From: Haloarcula sebkhae
Lineage (GTDB): Archaea > Halobacteriota > Halobacteria > Halobacteriales > Haloarculaceae
DNA length: 64,000 nucleotides
Direction of reading: 5' to 3'
NCBI RefSeq assembly: GCF_014647415.1
Contig: NZ_BMPD01000008.1
Coordinates: forward strand, 1-64,000
The notes under the pieces were generated by a model that was given only the letters and a program-made list of their open reading frames with translations, did not search any database and was not told the DNA's origin. Shown in pieces: positions 18,774 to 28,059 of the stretch (the stretch's first letter is position 1; each line of letters starts with the position of its first letter). A program made the translations under genes and the position numbers.

Positions 18774-20566
18774 CAGAGATCACCCCGTCGGCGCAGATAG
18801 CCGACCTCGGCCAGTGCGAGCACCAGCCCGCCCAGCGCGAAGTATTCGGTCAGCGGCTGTGGCACCGACCGCTGTTCGGTCCGGGTGAGGTTCCCGGCTG
18901 GTCCGGAGCGCCGGTCGAGCGTTTCGACGTTGGTGTTGGACTCGCCCTCGTCCAGCAGCGACGCGCTCACCTGCCGGCTCTCACTCCGATAGAGGCCGGC
19001 CCGCTGGAGCCGGACCGATGTCCCGGAGACACGGCCGGCCGGCCCCTCGACGGTGGTGTTACCGAACCGGACGGTCTCACCAGTCTCGTGGTTCAGCGCC
19101 GGGAGCTGTTCCCTGTCCGCGAGATAGTATACCGCCCGCTTCCAGAACACGGGGTACTGGTAGTTGAACTTGAAGCTGGACCGGTCCTCGATGTAGCCGT
19201 AGTACATGACGCGGCCACCGCTCCGGTCTTCGGTCGCGATGAGCGGCGTCCCGTCGCCCAGTTGCACCTGAGCCGACCCGGAGCGTAGCGAGCCGGAGAT
19301 GTACTCGTCCGGCGGCTGGAAGTCGATGCCGCGGGTGAGCTGTGTCTGTGCCGTCTGGCCGACTGTCGCGCCCGCCCGGGTTTCGCCGGGTTCGATGAGG
19401 AGGAGATCCCGATACCGCTGTGGGAGGTTGTCCTGTGCCAGCACCGCGACGCCGCCACCGTCTTCGACCAGTTCGCGCCCGCTCTCGACGTTGCCGGGGA
19501 GCAGCGAACTCCGCTCGACGTTGCTGTACAGTATCACGTCGTAATCCCCCTGAATCGTCGTCGGCGGCTGTCTGACCGTCACGTTCACCCGGTCGACGAC
19601 CGACAGCGCGGTGGTCAGGTACCGGTTCCGGTCGTTTGTCAGCACCAGTACGTCGACAGCCGCGTCCGCCGGCGCGGCGACGTAGACGCTGTCGTCAGTC
19701 GTGAAACTGTCGCCCGGGCTGAGTTGCGCCTCACTCCCGCCGGCCGGGACCGGTAGCGTCACAGAACCCACGTCGTCTGGCCCGAGCTGCAGTTCTCGCT
19801 GGGTGTTGCCGAGCCGGACGGTCCGGGTGACGGTCGAGTCGCCGTAGTTTTTCACCGACAGCGTTACCGCCGAGCCGGAGAACCGCCGGTCGATGAACCC
19901 GACGTTCGCGTCGCCCCCGCCGTCGAACTGCTGAAGATTGACGGAGAGGCCGCGCCCGCGCGCCGTCGTGACCGCCGTGGTCCACTCCTCACCAGCGAAG
20001 TCGCTCAGAACGACAATTCTGGCGTTTTCGCCGGCCAGCGAAGCCGCCTGCGAGATAGCGCCGCTGAGTTCCCCCGGCGTGTCCGTTGGCGTGAGTCCGT
20101 CTAGCGTTCCCTGTGCCGCTGTCGGCGTACCACGCTGGAGTACCACATCGCCACCGCTGGTCGTGGTGACGATAGATGTCGTCCCCGTCACCTCCTCCCG
20201 GGCGGCCGCGACGGCCCGCTGGAAGCGTGTCTGGCCGTCGGCGTCTGTCTGCATGGACGCGCTCGTGTCGACGACGATGACCGTTTCCTCAACCGTCGCC
20301 CGCTCGGAGACCGTAACATACGGTGTCGCCAGTCCGACCGCGAGCACCAGCACAACCAACACCTGTAACAGCAGGAGGAGGCTGCGTGAAATCCGTTCGA
20401 GAAACGGTGTCGCTGACTGCTGGCGCTCTCCGGCGACGAGAAACTGGAACGTCGGCAGCGTGAGTTCCTGTGGGTCCGGTCGAATGAGATACAGCACCAC
20501 AATCGGCACCGCAAGAAGGAGGGCGGCCAGTCCCAGGGGGGCAAGCAAAACGTCCGAGAGGACCAT
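18773..20566 (-). CDS. BatA-like membrane vWA protein (first gene of operon)
   Basis: A 597-residue protein with the BatA-type N-terminal double helix: about 8-28 (LAPLGLAALLLAVPIVVLYL), then FQFLVAGERQQSATPFLERI and a second span near 63-80. A vWA domain follows with the metal motif VIVVDTSASM (D100, S102, S104). Beta-rich CARDB-like and glutamine-amidotransferase-like segments come next, and a C-terminal span (YFALGGLVLALAEVGYL) closes it. The start at 20566 was chosen over an in-frame ATG 27 nt upstream because a TATA box lies about 29 nt before it. It heads the six-gene operon and overlaps the next gene by 1 base. Confidence 0.83.
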   Translation of the reverse strand: MVLSDVLLAPLGLAALLLAVPIVVLYLIRPDPQELTLPTFQFLVAGERQQSATPFLERISRSLLLLLQVLVVLVLAVGLATPYVTVSERATVEETVIVVDTSASMQTDADGQTRFQRAVAAAREEVTGTTSIVTTTSGGDVVLQRGTPTAAQGTLDGLTPTDTPGELSGAISQAASLAGENARIVVLSDFAGEEWTTAVTTARGRGLSVNLQQFDGGGDANVGFIDRRFSGSAVTLSVKNYGDSTVTRTVRLGNTQRELQLGPDDVGSVTLPVPAGGSEAQLSPGDSFTTDDSVYVAAPADAAVDVLVLTNDRNRYLTTALSVVDRVNVTVRQPPTTIQGDYDVILYSNVERSSLLPGNVESGRELVEDGGGVAVLAQDNLPQRYRDLLLIEPGETRAGATVGQTAQTQLTRGIDFQPPDEYISGSLRSGSAQVQLGDGTPLIATEDRSGGRVMYYGYIEDRSSFKFNYQYPVFWKRAVYYLADREQLPALNHETGETVRFGNTTVEGPAGRVSGTSVRLQRAGLYRSESRQVSASLLDEGESNTNVETLDRRSGPAGNLTRTEQRSVPQPLTEYFALGGLVLALAEVGYLRRRGDL

Positions 20567-20591
20567 TGTTGGTGTATCAGGCGGAGGCGGC

Positions 20592-20600
20592 ATTTATCTT
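20592..20600 (-). promoter_or_regulatory. TATA box of vWA/MoxR operon
   Basis: The minus strand reads AAGATAAAT about 26-34 nt before the ATG at 20566, in otherwise GC-rich DNA. This would start a leaderless mRNA for the whole operon. Confidence 0.5.
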
Positions 20601-20712
20601 GTGAATCTGGTGACACCAAACTGTGGACATGACCACGACGCCGTCTCTCTGGGTCACGGTGGGGCACAGTTTATATCTGGAACCGTCGTGACTGCTGGGA
20701 GATATTTATACA

Positions 20713-20737
20713 TGAACGTTCGGGACGAACATGTCGC
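20713..20737. promoter_or_regulatory. Candidate regulator sites upstream of dmsR
   Basis: Two adjacent dyads lie 70-90 bp before dmsR: TGAACGTTCG (core GAACGTTC, perfect) and ACGAACATGTCG. The second nearly matches the perfect CGAACATGTTCG palindrome in the narO/nar divergent promoter. A TATA-like ATATTTATAC (20702-20711) adjoins them. Because both regulators share a cysteine signature, these may be DmsR or NarO sites; this is inference. Confidence 0.45.
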
Positions 20738-20767
20738 CGTCTGCCGATTACAGTGAGAATTGACAAA

Positions 20768-20777
20768 ATGTATTTAA
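20768..20777 (+). promoter_or_regulatory. dmsR TATA box
   Basis: TGTATTTAAG lies 27-36 nt before the ATG at 20804, the expected position for a leaderless promoter. Confidence 0.6.
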
Positions 20778-20803
20778 GTGAACGACGGAGAGGTGCAAAC
20801 AGG

Positions 20804-21442
20804 ATGGACCAAGCCGAGAGCGGGCGTACAGGGACGACAACGGGTACCGCAACCGAACGGCCCCTCAAGATCCTGTTCGAAATTGAGCTGCCCGATAACT
20901 GTTCGTGTCCACTCTCGGATCCGGACGCAGACATCGAGAGCGTTCACAACCAGATCGACGACGGAATCTGCCACGCAGAAATGACTGTCTCCGATGAAAC
21001 CGGTACTGCGCGGGTCCTTCATTCGACAAATCAGGTCGGGGACGGCTGCCTCTGTCTCGCGTTTGGCGAGGTCGGGTGTGTGCCACGAACCCGACGCGTA
21101 GACGGTGACACCCTCTTCATCGAAACGTACGTCTCAGACCGGAGCGTCATCAGCGAGCTCGTCGAGCAGTTGCAATCAGCGGCCGAACGAGTCCGTTTGC
21201 GACGGCTGACATCCCGGCAGGACGACGAGACGGAGTCGGAGCCTGCGACTGTCGACCTCTCCTGTCTCACGACAAAACAACGGGAAGCGGCGATACTCGC
21301 GGTCGACGAAGGCTACTACCGGCAGCCCCGACAGACGACCCTCGACGAACTCGCATCGACACTGGACATCTCGAAATCGGCACTCTCTCAGCGCCTCAAC
21401 GCAGTCGAATCGAAACTCGCGACGGCTGCCTTCGACCCGTAA
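20804..21442 (+). CDS. dmsR: DmsR-like bat/HTH-10 regulator of DMSO respiration
   Basis: A 212-residue regulator. The sensory half contains six cysteines, including the ordered pattern C56...C82-L-C84-x7-C92 (GCLCLAFGEVGC), with another pair at C33/C35. The C-terminal half is an HTH-10 (bat-type) domain: LTTKQREAAILAVDEGYY, then LASTLDISKSALSQRL. It stands directly before the DMSO reductase operon in the same direction, as dmsR does in Halobacterium and Haloferax. The cysteines suggest a redox or Fe-S sensor activating the operon without oxygen. The start at 20804 was picked from the TATA spacing; 51 nt of upstream open frame was discarded. Confidence 0.87.
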   Translation: MDQAESGRTGTTTGTATERPLKILFEIELPDNCSCPLSDPDADIESVHNQIDDGICHAEMTVSDETGTARVLHSTNQVGDGCLCLAFGEVGCVPRTRRVDGDTLFIETYVSDRSVISELVEQLQSAAERVRLRRLTSRQDDETESEPATVDLSCLTTKQREAAILAVDEGYYRQPRQTTLDELASTLDISKSALSQRLNAVESKLATAAFDP

Positions 21443-21513
21443 ATTTGTTTCTTCGGCCGGAAACCGCGTTTCCCGACACAGCATCGGTTTGTCGGCGACA
21501 CCGTGAGTGCGAA

Positions 21514-21545
21514 CGGACTGGCGCGGTCCGCAGCCGTACTTAAAC
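21514..21545 (+). promoter_or_regulatory. dms operon promoter with inverted repeat
   Basis: An inverted repeat, CGGAC (21514-21518) and GTCCG (21526-21530) with 7 bp between, sits just before a TATA-like TACTTAAAC (21537-21545). The first gene starts at 21604, so a leader of about 35 nt is implied. It could be the activator site for the regulator encoded upstream. Confidence 0.4.
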
Positions 21546-21603
21546 CGCTTCATAATACAGCGCGCTTCCTACCGAGTTCCGAGAGGAATCGACAACTAGA
21601 GCC

Positions 21604-21846
21604 ATGAATAACCCACAGGAGCCGAGATTGACGCCGATTGATGAGTGGGAAGATGAAGCAACAGCGATGCTTGACGGCGTCGACTACGATACTGATTTGG
21701 GACTACGGATGGCTCGTGACGCGATTCGTGTCTCGAACGGGGAACTGAGCGACGCCGAATTCCACGAAAAGTACCACGAGGAGGTACTGGCGGAGTTCGG
21801 TGAAGACGAGCGGCCGACCAAACCCGAGGGATTCGACGATGACTGA
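21604..21846 (+). CDS. Small acidic protein leading dms operon (dmsE-like by position)
   Basis: An 80-residue, very acidic soluble protein (MNNPQEPRLTPIDEWEDEAT...). It has no membrane segment, cysteine or recognisable motif. Its last bases overlap the dmsA start by 8 nt, so it is translated with the operon. In Halobacterium the DMSO operon is described as dmsEABCD with a small gene first, and this gene holds that position; I have not verified homology. It could aid assembly of the reductase. Confidence in coding is high, in function low. Confidence 0.65.
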   Translation: MNNPQEPRLTPIDEWEDEATAMLDGVDYDTDLGLRMARDAIRVSNGELSDAEFHEKYHEEVLAEFGEDERPTKPEGFDDD

Positions 21847-24334
21847 CAACGATGGCCTGTACCGGCGCGATGTACTGAAAGCCGGAGGCGCGGCTGCTGC
21901 ACTCGGTCTCGGCGGCGGCGAGTTCCTCCAGGGACTGGCCGAACGCGGAGACGAAACGGCGGCGTCAAAACGCGACCCGGGTATTGAGAGCTACGTCGGG
22001 CAAAACGACGTCATCCAGACCGTCTGCTCGCCGAACTGCCGCGGGAAGTGTCCCATCGACGTCCACGTCCGCGACGGACAGGTGAAGAAGGTCGAGCCAC
22101 ATCCGCCGGAAGACGAGCAGTACAAGCGGGCCTGTGTCCTCGGACTCTCGCACACCCAGCGCGTGTACGACCCAACGAGGCTGAAATACCCGATGAAGCG
22201 CACAGACTGGTCGCCCGACGAGCCAAACCCCGACGGACGCGGCCCGGATGCCGAGTTCGAGCGCGTCTCCTGGGACGAGGCGCTCGATCTGGTCGCCGAC
22301 AAGATGCAGTCGTTGAAGGCAGATTTCGGCCCGGAAAGTGTTCTCTTCCATGTGGGATTCGGGAATTACGGACAGTCCGGACAGGCGTTCAGTCGCCTGG
22401 CCTCCCTGTTCGGCTCAACCCAGCCTGCGTCCACAATTGATACCAACGTTGGCCGCGGATTCAACCGGGTCACTGGGACTGGCTTCTACTTACCCTCGAC
22501 GAACGAATCCGAGGACTGGGAGAACGCAAACACCATCATCGTCTGGGGGTCGGATATCTTCTCCAGCCAGTTCCAGATGGACGCCTCGAAGGTGCTCGAT
22601 GCTGTTGAGAACGGAGCGAAGCTCGTCGTGGTCGACCCGGTGTACACGACGACAGCGTCGAAAGCCGACCTGTGGCTCCCGGTCAAGCCCGGGAAAGACG
22701 TGCATCTCGCGCTTGCGATGATGCACACCGTCTTCGAGGACGGGACGTACGACGAACAGTTCCTCCGGAAGCGTACAACGGGCCCGGCACTGGTTCGGAA
22801 AGACACCGGCACCCTGCTCAAGTCGAGCACCGTCTTTGAGGACGGCAGCGACGACAAGGTGGTCGCTGTCGAACAGGGCAGCAACACGCCGGTCGAACTC
22901 GAACCTGAGACCGACGGCCCCTATGCCCTCTTCGGAGAGTACACCGTCGACGGCATCGAATGTGAGACAGCACTGACCCGACTCCGAGACCACGTGGCCG
23001 ACTACGCCCCTTCGAAAGTCGCGGAGCAGACCGGTGTCGATGCGGAGAACATCCGCACTGCAGTTCGGTGGCTGGCGACTCGTGGTCCCGGTGGCATCGC
23101 TCCAAGTTACGCTCTCGGGCGATACAAACACGGGCACATCTTCGGCCAGACCTATGCGATGCTGATGGGGCTGACCGGAGACTACGGTCAGCACGGAAAC
23201 ATCCACGCGCACCACTCCGGCGGTGCGACGCTCAGTACCGGCGGCTGGAGTACTCCCGAAGACGCCGACCCTGGACCATCGGTGCGCTTCTCCGACTACC
23301 CGGACGCGATGATCGACGGTGACCCGCACAAGATCAGGGCCGCCTACTCGATCGAGTCGAACATGATGGGCAACCAGTTCCCGGACCGGCAACGGTTCAG
23401 AGAGGCTATCAAGAGCCTCGAGATGTACGTCGTCGCAGACATGCACCACACGGATACGGTCCAGCATGCGGATATCATCCTCCCGGTCCCACACTGGTTC
23501 GAACAGGAGGACATCGTTTCCAGCTGGGGGTCACACCCACACATCAGCTATCGACACAAAGTTCAGGAGCCAATGTGGGAGGCCAGAGACGACTACTACG
23601 CGATTCGCGGGCTTGCGGAGCGACTCGGATTCGGAGATTATTTTCCGGAGACAAAACGCGAACTGCTCCGGGAACTCGCCAGCCGGGACGACGCCATCGA
23701 CTTCGAAACGCTGTCCGAGCAGGGGACACAGAAGAAGCAGAACATTCCCATCGTCAAGTTCACCGATGCGTTCCCCACTGACACGGGGCGAATCAAGATG
23801 TACGATGATGACGCCCCGAGCGAGGAGGGCGTGACGTTCGACCTCCCGCGGCCACTCGAAGACCGGACGGCCGACGACTACGAGAAGGCCGACGAGTACC
23901 CGCTGATGTTCATGCAGAAGCACAGTCGGTTCCGCATCCACTCACAGTACGAGATGCTGAACTGGGTGCGTGAGGTCAACCCCGAACCGCAGCTGGACAT
24001 CCATCCGTCGGATGCGAAGGCTCGCGGTATCGAGGACGGCCAGTACGTCCGCGTGTACAACGACCGCGGCGAGATGATTGTGAAGGCGAAGTACAACGAG
24101 GCGTTCCAGCCTGGGCTGGTAAACACTGACCAGGGATGGTGGTCACGTGACTACCTCAAGGGTCACCACAACGACCTCACGCACAACGAGGTCAGTGAAA
24201 TCGGCCAGACAATGTCGTTCTACGATGTCCGCGTCGCCGTCGAGCCGGCTCCCGACGACCTCGACACGGAGAAGTACGAAACGGACAACCCGCGTGGGAC
24301 TGGCGCTGAAACATCACGTGCAGGAGGTGACTAA
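21839..24334 (+). CDS. dmsA: DMSO/TMAO reductase catalytic subunit, Tat-exported
   Basis: An 831-residue molybdopterin oxidoreductase. The twin-arginine signal YRRDVLKAGGAAAALGLGGG (8-27) directs folded export. The 4Fe-4S site is C63-x3-C67-x3-C71-x27-C99 (VCSPNCRGKCPIDV), the DmsA pattern. Molybdopterin-binding signatures follow (NANTIIVWGSDIF, GDPHKIRAAYSIESNMMGNQ), and a C-terminal cap contains NPEPQLDIHPSDAKARGIEDG. It reduces DMSO and/or TMAO at the outer face, as haloarchaeal homologues do. The start at 21839 places the Tat motif near the N-terminus. The Mo-coordinating residue could not be fixed by eye. dmsB follows after 2 nt. Confidence 0.92.
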   Translation: MTDNDGLYRRDVLKAGGAAAALGLGGGEFLQGLAERGDETAASKRDPGIESYVGQNDVIQTVCSPNCRGKCPIDVHVRDGQVKKVEPHPPEDEQYKRACVLGLSHTQRVYDPTRLKYPMKRTDWSPDEPNPDGRGPDAEFERVSWDEALDLVADKMQSLKADFGPESVLFHVGFGNYGQSGQAFSRLASLFGSTQPASTIDTNVGRGFNRVTGTGFYLPSTNESEDWENANTIIVWGSDIFSSQFQMDASKVLDAVENGAKLVVVDPVYTTTASKADLWLPVKPGKDVHLALAMMHTVFEDGTYDEQFLRKRTTGPALVRKDTGTLLKSSTVFEDGSDDKVVAVEQGSNTPVELEPETDGPYALFGEYTVDGIECETALTRLRDHVADYAPSKVAEQTGVDAENIRTAVRWLATRGPGGIAPSYALGRYKHGHIFGQTYAMLMGLTGDYGQHGNIHAHHSGGATLSTGGWSTPEDADPGPSVRFSDYPDAMIDGDPHKIRAAYSIESNMMGNQFPDRQRFREAIKSLEMYVVADMHHTDTVQHADIILPVPHWFEQEDIVSSWGSHPHISYRHKVQEPMWEARDDYYAIRGLAERLGFGDYFPETKRELLRELASRDDAIDFETLSEQGTQKKQNIPIVKFTDAFPTDTGRIKMYDDDAPSEEGVTFDLPRPLEDRTADDYEKADEYPLMFMQKHSRFRIHSQYEMLNWVREVNPEPQLDIHPSDAKARGIEDGQYVRVYNDRGEMIVKAKYNEAFQPGLVNTDQGWWSRDYLKGHHNDLTHNEVSEIGQTMSFYDVRVAVEPAPDDLDTEKYETDNPRGTGAETSRAGGD

Positions 24335-24336
24335 CG

Positions 24337-25167
24337 ATGACAAACTATGGCCTCGTAATCGACCAGGAGCGGTGTATCGGCTGTCAGGCATGCGCAGTGT
24401 CGTGTAAACAGGAGAACAACGTCCCGATGGGGCAGTTCTGGAACCGCGTCCTGACGGAGGGTGGCGACAAGATCGACACTCCGTCCGGTGGCTACCCAGA
24501 GGACGGCGGCAGTGGCTCGCTGGACATGCAGTACCAGCCGACGGCGTGCCAGCACTGCGAAAACGCGCCCTGCGTGAAGGTCTGTCCGGTCAACGCGACG
24601 TACACACGGGACGACGGAATCGTCGAAATCGACTACGACAAATGCATCGGCTGTCGCTACTGTATGGCCGCCTGTCCGTACAACGCGCGGGTGTTCAACT
24701 GGGACGAACCCGACCATATGCCCGAGGAAGGAACGGGCGACGTTGCTGCCCGGCCACAGGGCGTCGTCGAGAAGTGTACGTTCTGTAGCCATCGCGTCGA
24801 CGAGGGACTCGACCCGGCCTGCGTCGTCAACTGCCCCGCCGACGCACGCATCTTCGGTGACCTCGACGACGAGGGGAGTACTGTCTCGAAATACATCAAC
24901 GAGTACGAGACGGACCAGCTCCTCGAAGATCGTGGGACGAACCCGAAGACGCACTACATCAGCGGCGAGATGAGCCCCGGTCGGCCACAGACGTCGGATA
25001 AAATGGAGAGCGAACTCGATGACGTCTCTCCGTGGTCCGATGGATCAGAGGACGTGCCAGCTGAGGCCAGTGAAAGTGACAGCAGTGGCTCGGGTGGAAG
25101 CCACCACTCTATCGAGGGTGATGCAGCTCCACACGTCCCAGCAGTGGGGTCCGGAGGTGACGACTGA
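24337..25167 (+). CDS. dmsB: DMSO reductase iron-sulfur subunit
   Basis: A 276-residue ferredoxin-type electron-transfer subunit with four cysteine groups: CIGCQACAVSC (about 11-21), CQHCENAPCVKVC (about 70-82), CIGCRYCMAAC (about 103-113) and CTFCSHRVDEGLDPACVVNC (about 148-167). They are expected to hold four 4Fe-4S clusters passing electrons from the membrane subunit to DmsA. It has no signal of its own and is presumably carried out with DmsA. A Ser/Gly/acidic tail of about 60 residues is unlike bacterial DmsB. It overlaps dmsC by 1 base. Confidence 0.93.
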   Translation: MTNYGLVIDQERCIGCQACAVSCKQENNVPMGQFWNRVLTEGGDKIDTPSGGYPEDGGSGSLDMQYQPTACQHCENAPCVKVCPVNATYTRDDGIVEIDYDKCIGCRYCMAACPYNARVFNWDEPDHMPEEGTGDVAARPQGVVEKCTFCSHRVDEGLDPACVVNCPADARIFGDLDDEGSTVSKYINEYETDQLLEDRGTNPKTHYISGEMSPGRPQTSDKMESELDDVSPWSDGSEDVPAEASESDSSGSGGSHHSIEGDAAPHVPAVGSGGDD

Positions 25168-26462
25168 TGGCTGCTGACTCATCCCGAATCGCGATTCCGG
25201 CCTTCGGAACGAAAGGAAAGCTGTGGCTCGGGCTGCTCGCGACCGTCATAGTCGCTGGACTGGCAGCCTGGGGCTACCAGCTCACGACGGGGCTTGTGGC
25301 TACGGGGATGCGCAACGTCTTCTCGTGGGGGCTGTACATCATGATGTTCGTCCTGTTCGTCGGGTTATCTGCTGGGGGACTCATTATCTCCAGCGCACCG
25401 AAGTTCTTCCACTCACACCGCTACGAAGGGTTCGCACGACTCGGGGTGCTGGTCAGCCTCGCCTGTATCACCGTCGCAGGCCTGCTCATCCTCCCGGACA
25501 TCGGGCGGCCCGAGCGGCTCTACCAGTTCTTCACCTCGCCGGACTTCCGCTCGCCGATGGTGTGGGACTTCGGCATCGTCATCCTCTATGGCGTGCTAAA
25601 CCTCTGGTATCTGTGGCTCCTGACGCGCCGTGACCTGGCTGCGCGGGGGTCGCCGCTCGCACTGGGTGTCGATGACACCGCCGACGGACGTGAGCGCGAC
25701 CGCACGCTCATGTTCTGGACCGCCGCACTCGCACTCCCGACTGCGGTCGCCCTCCACTCCGTGACCGGGTGGATCTTCGCGACGCAGATCGGGCGTGGCG
25801 ACTGGTTCAGCCCCCTCGTCGCACCGGTGTTCATCGCCAAGGCGCTCGTCTCCGGCCTCGGATTGTTGCTGGTCGTGTCAGTACTCGCAGACCGGCTTAC
25901 GAACTACGAGGTCGACCGCGAGGAACTCACAAGTCTCGGCAAGATACTCGGCGTCTTCCTCGCGCTTCATGTGGTGTATCTGCTCGCGGCGGAACGACTG
26001 CCCCACGCTTGGGCGAACCACTTCGAGTTCTGGGCCATCACCAGTGGCTTCCTCATCGGCGAGTCCGTCTACTTCTGGCTCTGGACCGTTGTCGGCGGCG
26101 CAGTCCCGCTTGTCATGCTGATGACTCCATCGCTCCGGAAGCGCGTGTCGGTCATCTTCACCGCGAGCCTTCTCGCGGTCTTCGGCACGATGTTCGAAGG
26201 GGTCCGACTGGTGTTTACAGGATACGAGGTCGCTAACATCGACCTCCCACCGGGCATCTCGCTCGGTGGCGAGTACGCCGGCATCACGACAGACATCTGG
26301 GCGACCGCGGGGGCCTACACCCCGACGCTAGTCGAGGTGGTTGTCACCCTCGGTATCGTCGCCTTCGGTGCGCTCATCGTTACGCTCGGCCTGAAGTATG
26401 TCCCGATCCAGCGAGTCGACGGACAGTACGCGACTGATGGCGGCACAAAGGAACGACAATGA
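25167..26462 (+). CDS. dmsC: DMSO reductase membrane anchor (NrfD/PsrC family)
   Basis: A 431-residue polytopic protein with about nine or ten hydrophobic helices, such as LWLGLLATVIVAGLAAWGY and LYIMMFVLFVGLSAGGLII. It matches the NrfD/PsrC family, which oxidises menaquinol and anchors the DmsAB dimer. Length is in the NrfD range and larger than E. coli DmsC. It overlaps dmsB by 1 base and dmsD by 4 bases, so all are one translational chain. No haem-binding histidine pair is obvious. Confidence 0.88.
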   Translation: MAADSSRIAIPAFGTKGKLWLGLLATVIVAGLAAWGYQLTTGLVATGMRNVFSWGLYIMMFVLFVGLSAGGLIISSAPKFFHSHRYEGFARLGVLVSLACITVAGLLILPDIGRPERLYQFFTSPDFRSPMVWDFGIVILYGVLNLWYLWLLTRRDLAARGSPLALGVDDTADGRERDRTLMFWTAALALPTAVALHSVTGWIFATQIGRGDWFSPLVAPVFIAKALVSGLGLLLVVSVLADRLTNYEVDREELTSLGKILGVFLALHVVYLLAAERLPHAWANHFEFWAITSGFLIGESVYFWLWTVVGGAVPLVMLMTPSLRKRVSVIFTASLLAVFGTMFEGVRLVFTGYEVANIDLPPGISLGGEYAGITTDIWATAGAYTPTLVEVVVTLGIVAFGALIVTLGLKYVPIQRVDGQYATDGGTKERQ

Positions 26463-27046
26463 CTGGACAGACTGATACCCCCACCACACGCGAGCAGTCA
26501 CCCGAGTGCGACACTGGAAGCGATGGGTTTCGGTCGGACGCCGCGGCGACCTACGCCGTCCTGGCCGAATGCTGGCGAGAACCGACCGAGCAACTGACCG
26601 AAGCCATTGAGGCCGGTGAGTTGGCTCCGGTAGTCGGTGACATCGGCTCGGCCGACCGCCATCGTCTCAGGACCGAGTACACCCGACTGTTCATCGGTCC
26701 AGCGGGACCGCCGTGTCCCCCCTACGAGAGCGTCTATCGTGACGGTGAGGACCCGGATGCACTCGGCCCGGTCAAGGGTCCAGCCACGACGGCCGTCGTG
26801 CGCTGGTACAGGGAGTTCGGCGTCCAGCCCGCGGCGGCCCATTCGGACCTCCCGGACCACATCGCCACGGAACTGGAGTTCGCCGCCTACCTCGCGGAAG
26901 CGGGCTTCGACGAAGAGCTCGACCAGTTCTTCGAGGAACACCTCGCTGTCTGGGCTGACGAGTTCCTCAGGCAAGTCGAGACAGAGACACGGGAACCGTT
27001 CTACGCGTCGCTGGCAACGACGACCCGAGAGATACTCTTTCAGTAG
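26459..27046 (+). CDS. dmsD: TorD/DmsD-family assembly chaperone
   Basis: A 195-residue all-helical TorD-type chaperone. The family signature shows in RTEYTRLFIGPAGPPCPPYESVY and the later DHIATELEFAAYLAE, with a FFEEHLAVWADEFL helix. Such proteins bind the Tat signal of the catalytic subunit and hold export until molybdenum cofactor is loaded. It is the last gene of the dms operon. A second TorD-family gene (narJ) is at 31000-31680; each should serve its own enzyme. Confidence 0.88.
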   Translation: MTGQTDTPTTREQSPECDTGSDGFRSDAAATYAVLAECWREPTEQLTEAIEAGELAPVVGDIGSADRHRLRTEYTRLFIGPAGPPCPPYESVYRDGEDPDALGPVKGPATTAVVRWYREFGVQPAAAHSDLPDHIATELEFAAYLAEAGFDEELDQFFEEHLAVWADEFLRQVETETREPFYASLATTTREILFQ

Positions 27047-27254
27047 CGGCTCACCGGGGCGTTCCCCGGGTTTGTCGCGGCGGTCGACTGTCTCTTCACC
27101 CCAATACGCGCTCAAAAGCGTCTACGCACCGACCACCATCTCGACGAGCACGGGATACAGCTCCCGCAGGCGGTCGCACAGTGGTCACAGGGATGAAGCC
27201 CAGCGGATGCAGGAATGGGGCATGACAGACGAGAAGCCGGAACTGCGGGCCGTC

Positions 27255-27887
27255 CTACTGTGCGTCGCGTCGCTCCCACGCCTGTACCGTCGGGAGCGAC
27301 CACCCGCGGCCGATTCCCAGCCCCCGGGCCAACAGCACCGCGAGTGCGCACCCGGCCGATGCCACGCTGACGCTGACGCCAATCTGCGCCAGCGCCCAGA
27401 AGGCGAGGCCGCCGATAACAGCACAGGACGCGTAGAAGTCCTCGCGGAGAATAAAGGGCGTCCGGCCCAACAGCAGGTCCGAGATCGCGCCGCCGCCCGC
27501 CGCGTTGACTGTCGCCAGCGCGACGACGGCGAACACCGGGAGGCCGGCCTGCTGGCCCAGCAGCGCCCCAGTGGTCGAGAATGCGGCCAGCCCGATGGCG
27601 TCGGCCGTCAGGACCACCGGGTGCTGGTGGCCGTCGTCGAGGAAATGCACGAACAACACGGCGGCGGTGACACCAAGCAGCGACAGGGCGACTTCGCCGG
27701 GCGACTGCAGGGAGTTCGGCACTCTGTTCAACAGCAGGTCCCGCGTCGTCCCGCCACCCAGCGCCGTCATCACGCCGACGACCGTGACACCGAACACATC
27801 GTAGCGCTCTTCGATGGCTTTCGCCGCGCCGACGAATGCGAACCCGACCAGCCCGATAGCGTTCATCACCGCAAACGCGTCGGTCAC
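27255..27887 (-). CDS. TRIC/UPF0126 family cation channel
   Basis: A 210-residue protein with seven predicted helices in two similar halves. Each half has a glycine-rich kink: GVMTALGGGTTRDLLLNRVP and ATVNAAGGGAISDLLLGRTP. These mark the UPF0126 (TRIC) family of trimeric monovalent-cation channels. The GTG start at 27887 is preferred because a GGAGGGG ribosome binding site lies about 7 nt upstream; an ATG 21 nt inside would cut the first helix. It stands alone between the dms and nar clusters. Ion specificity is unknown. Confidence 0.85.
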   Translation of the reverse strand: MTDAFAVMNAIGLVGFAFVGAAKAIEERYDVFGVTVVGVMTALGGGTTRDLLLNRVPNSLQSPGEVALSLLGVTAAVLFVHFLDDGHQHPVVLTADAIGLAAFSTTGALLGQQAGLPVFAVVALATVNAAGGGAISDLLLGRTPFILREDFYASCAVIGGLAFWALAQIGVSVSVASAGCALAVLLARGLGIGRGWSLPTVQAWERRDAQ

Positions 27888-28059
27888 GCTGCCCCTCCAC
27901 CCTGTCGGGATCTGCCACGTGACCGACCGCGCGCCAGTCGACCCGCTGCGACGAGTATAGCGGTCATTACCGTGTTACTACGGGTGCGGACAATTATGCC
28001 TTTAGACCTGCGCTGGCGGCGTGCTACTATTTGTCACTGCTTACTGCCAGCGACCATAC

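Noticed and set aside
20712..20756. 14-codon ORF starting in the dmsR upstream region
   Set aside because: Too short, and it overlaps the dyad sites; no promoter at a suitable distance.
27047..27193. Open frame continuing in phase after the dmsD stop, ending in a protein-like stretch
   Set aside because: It has no start codon and no homology I recognise; dmsD already has the normal family length, so readthrough or truncation is not needed.
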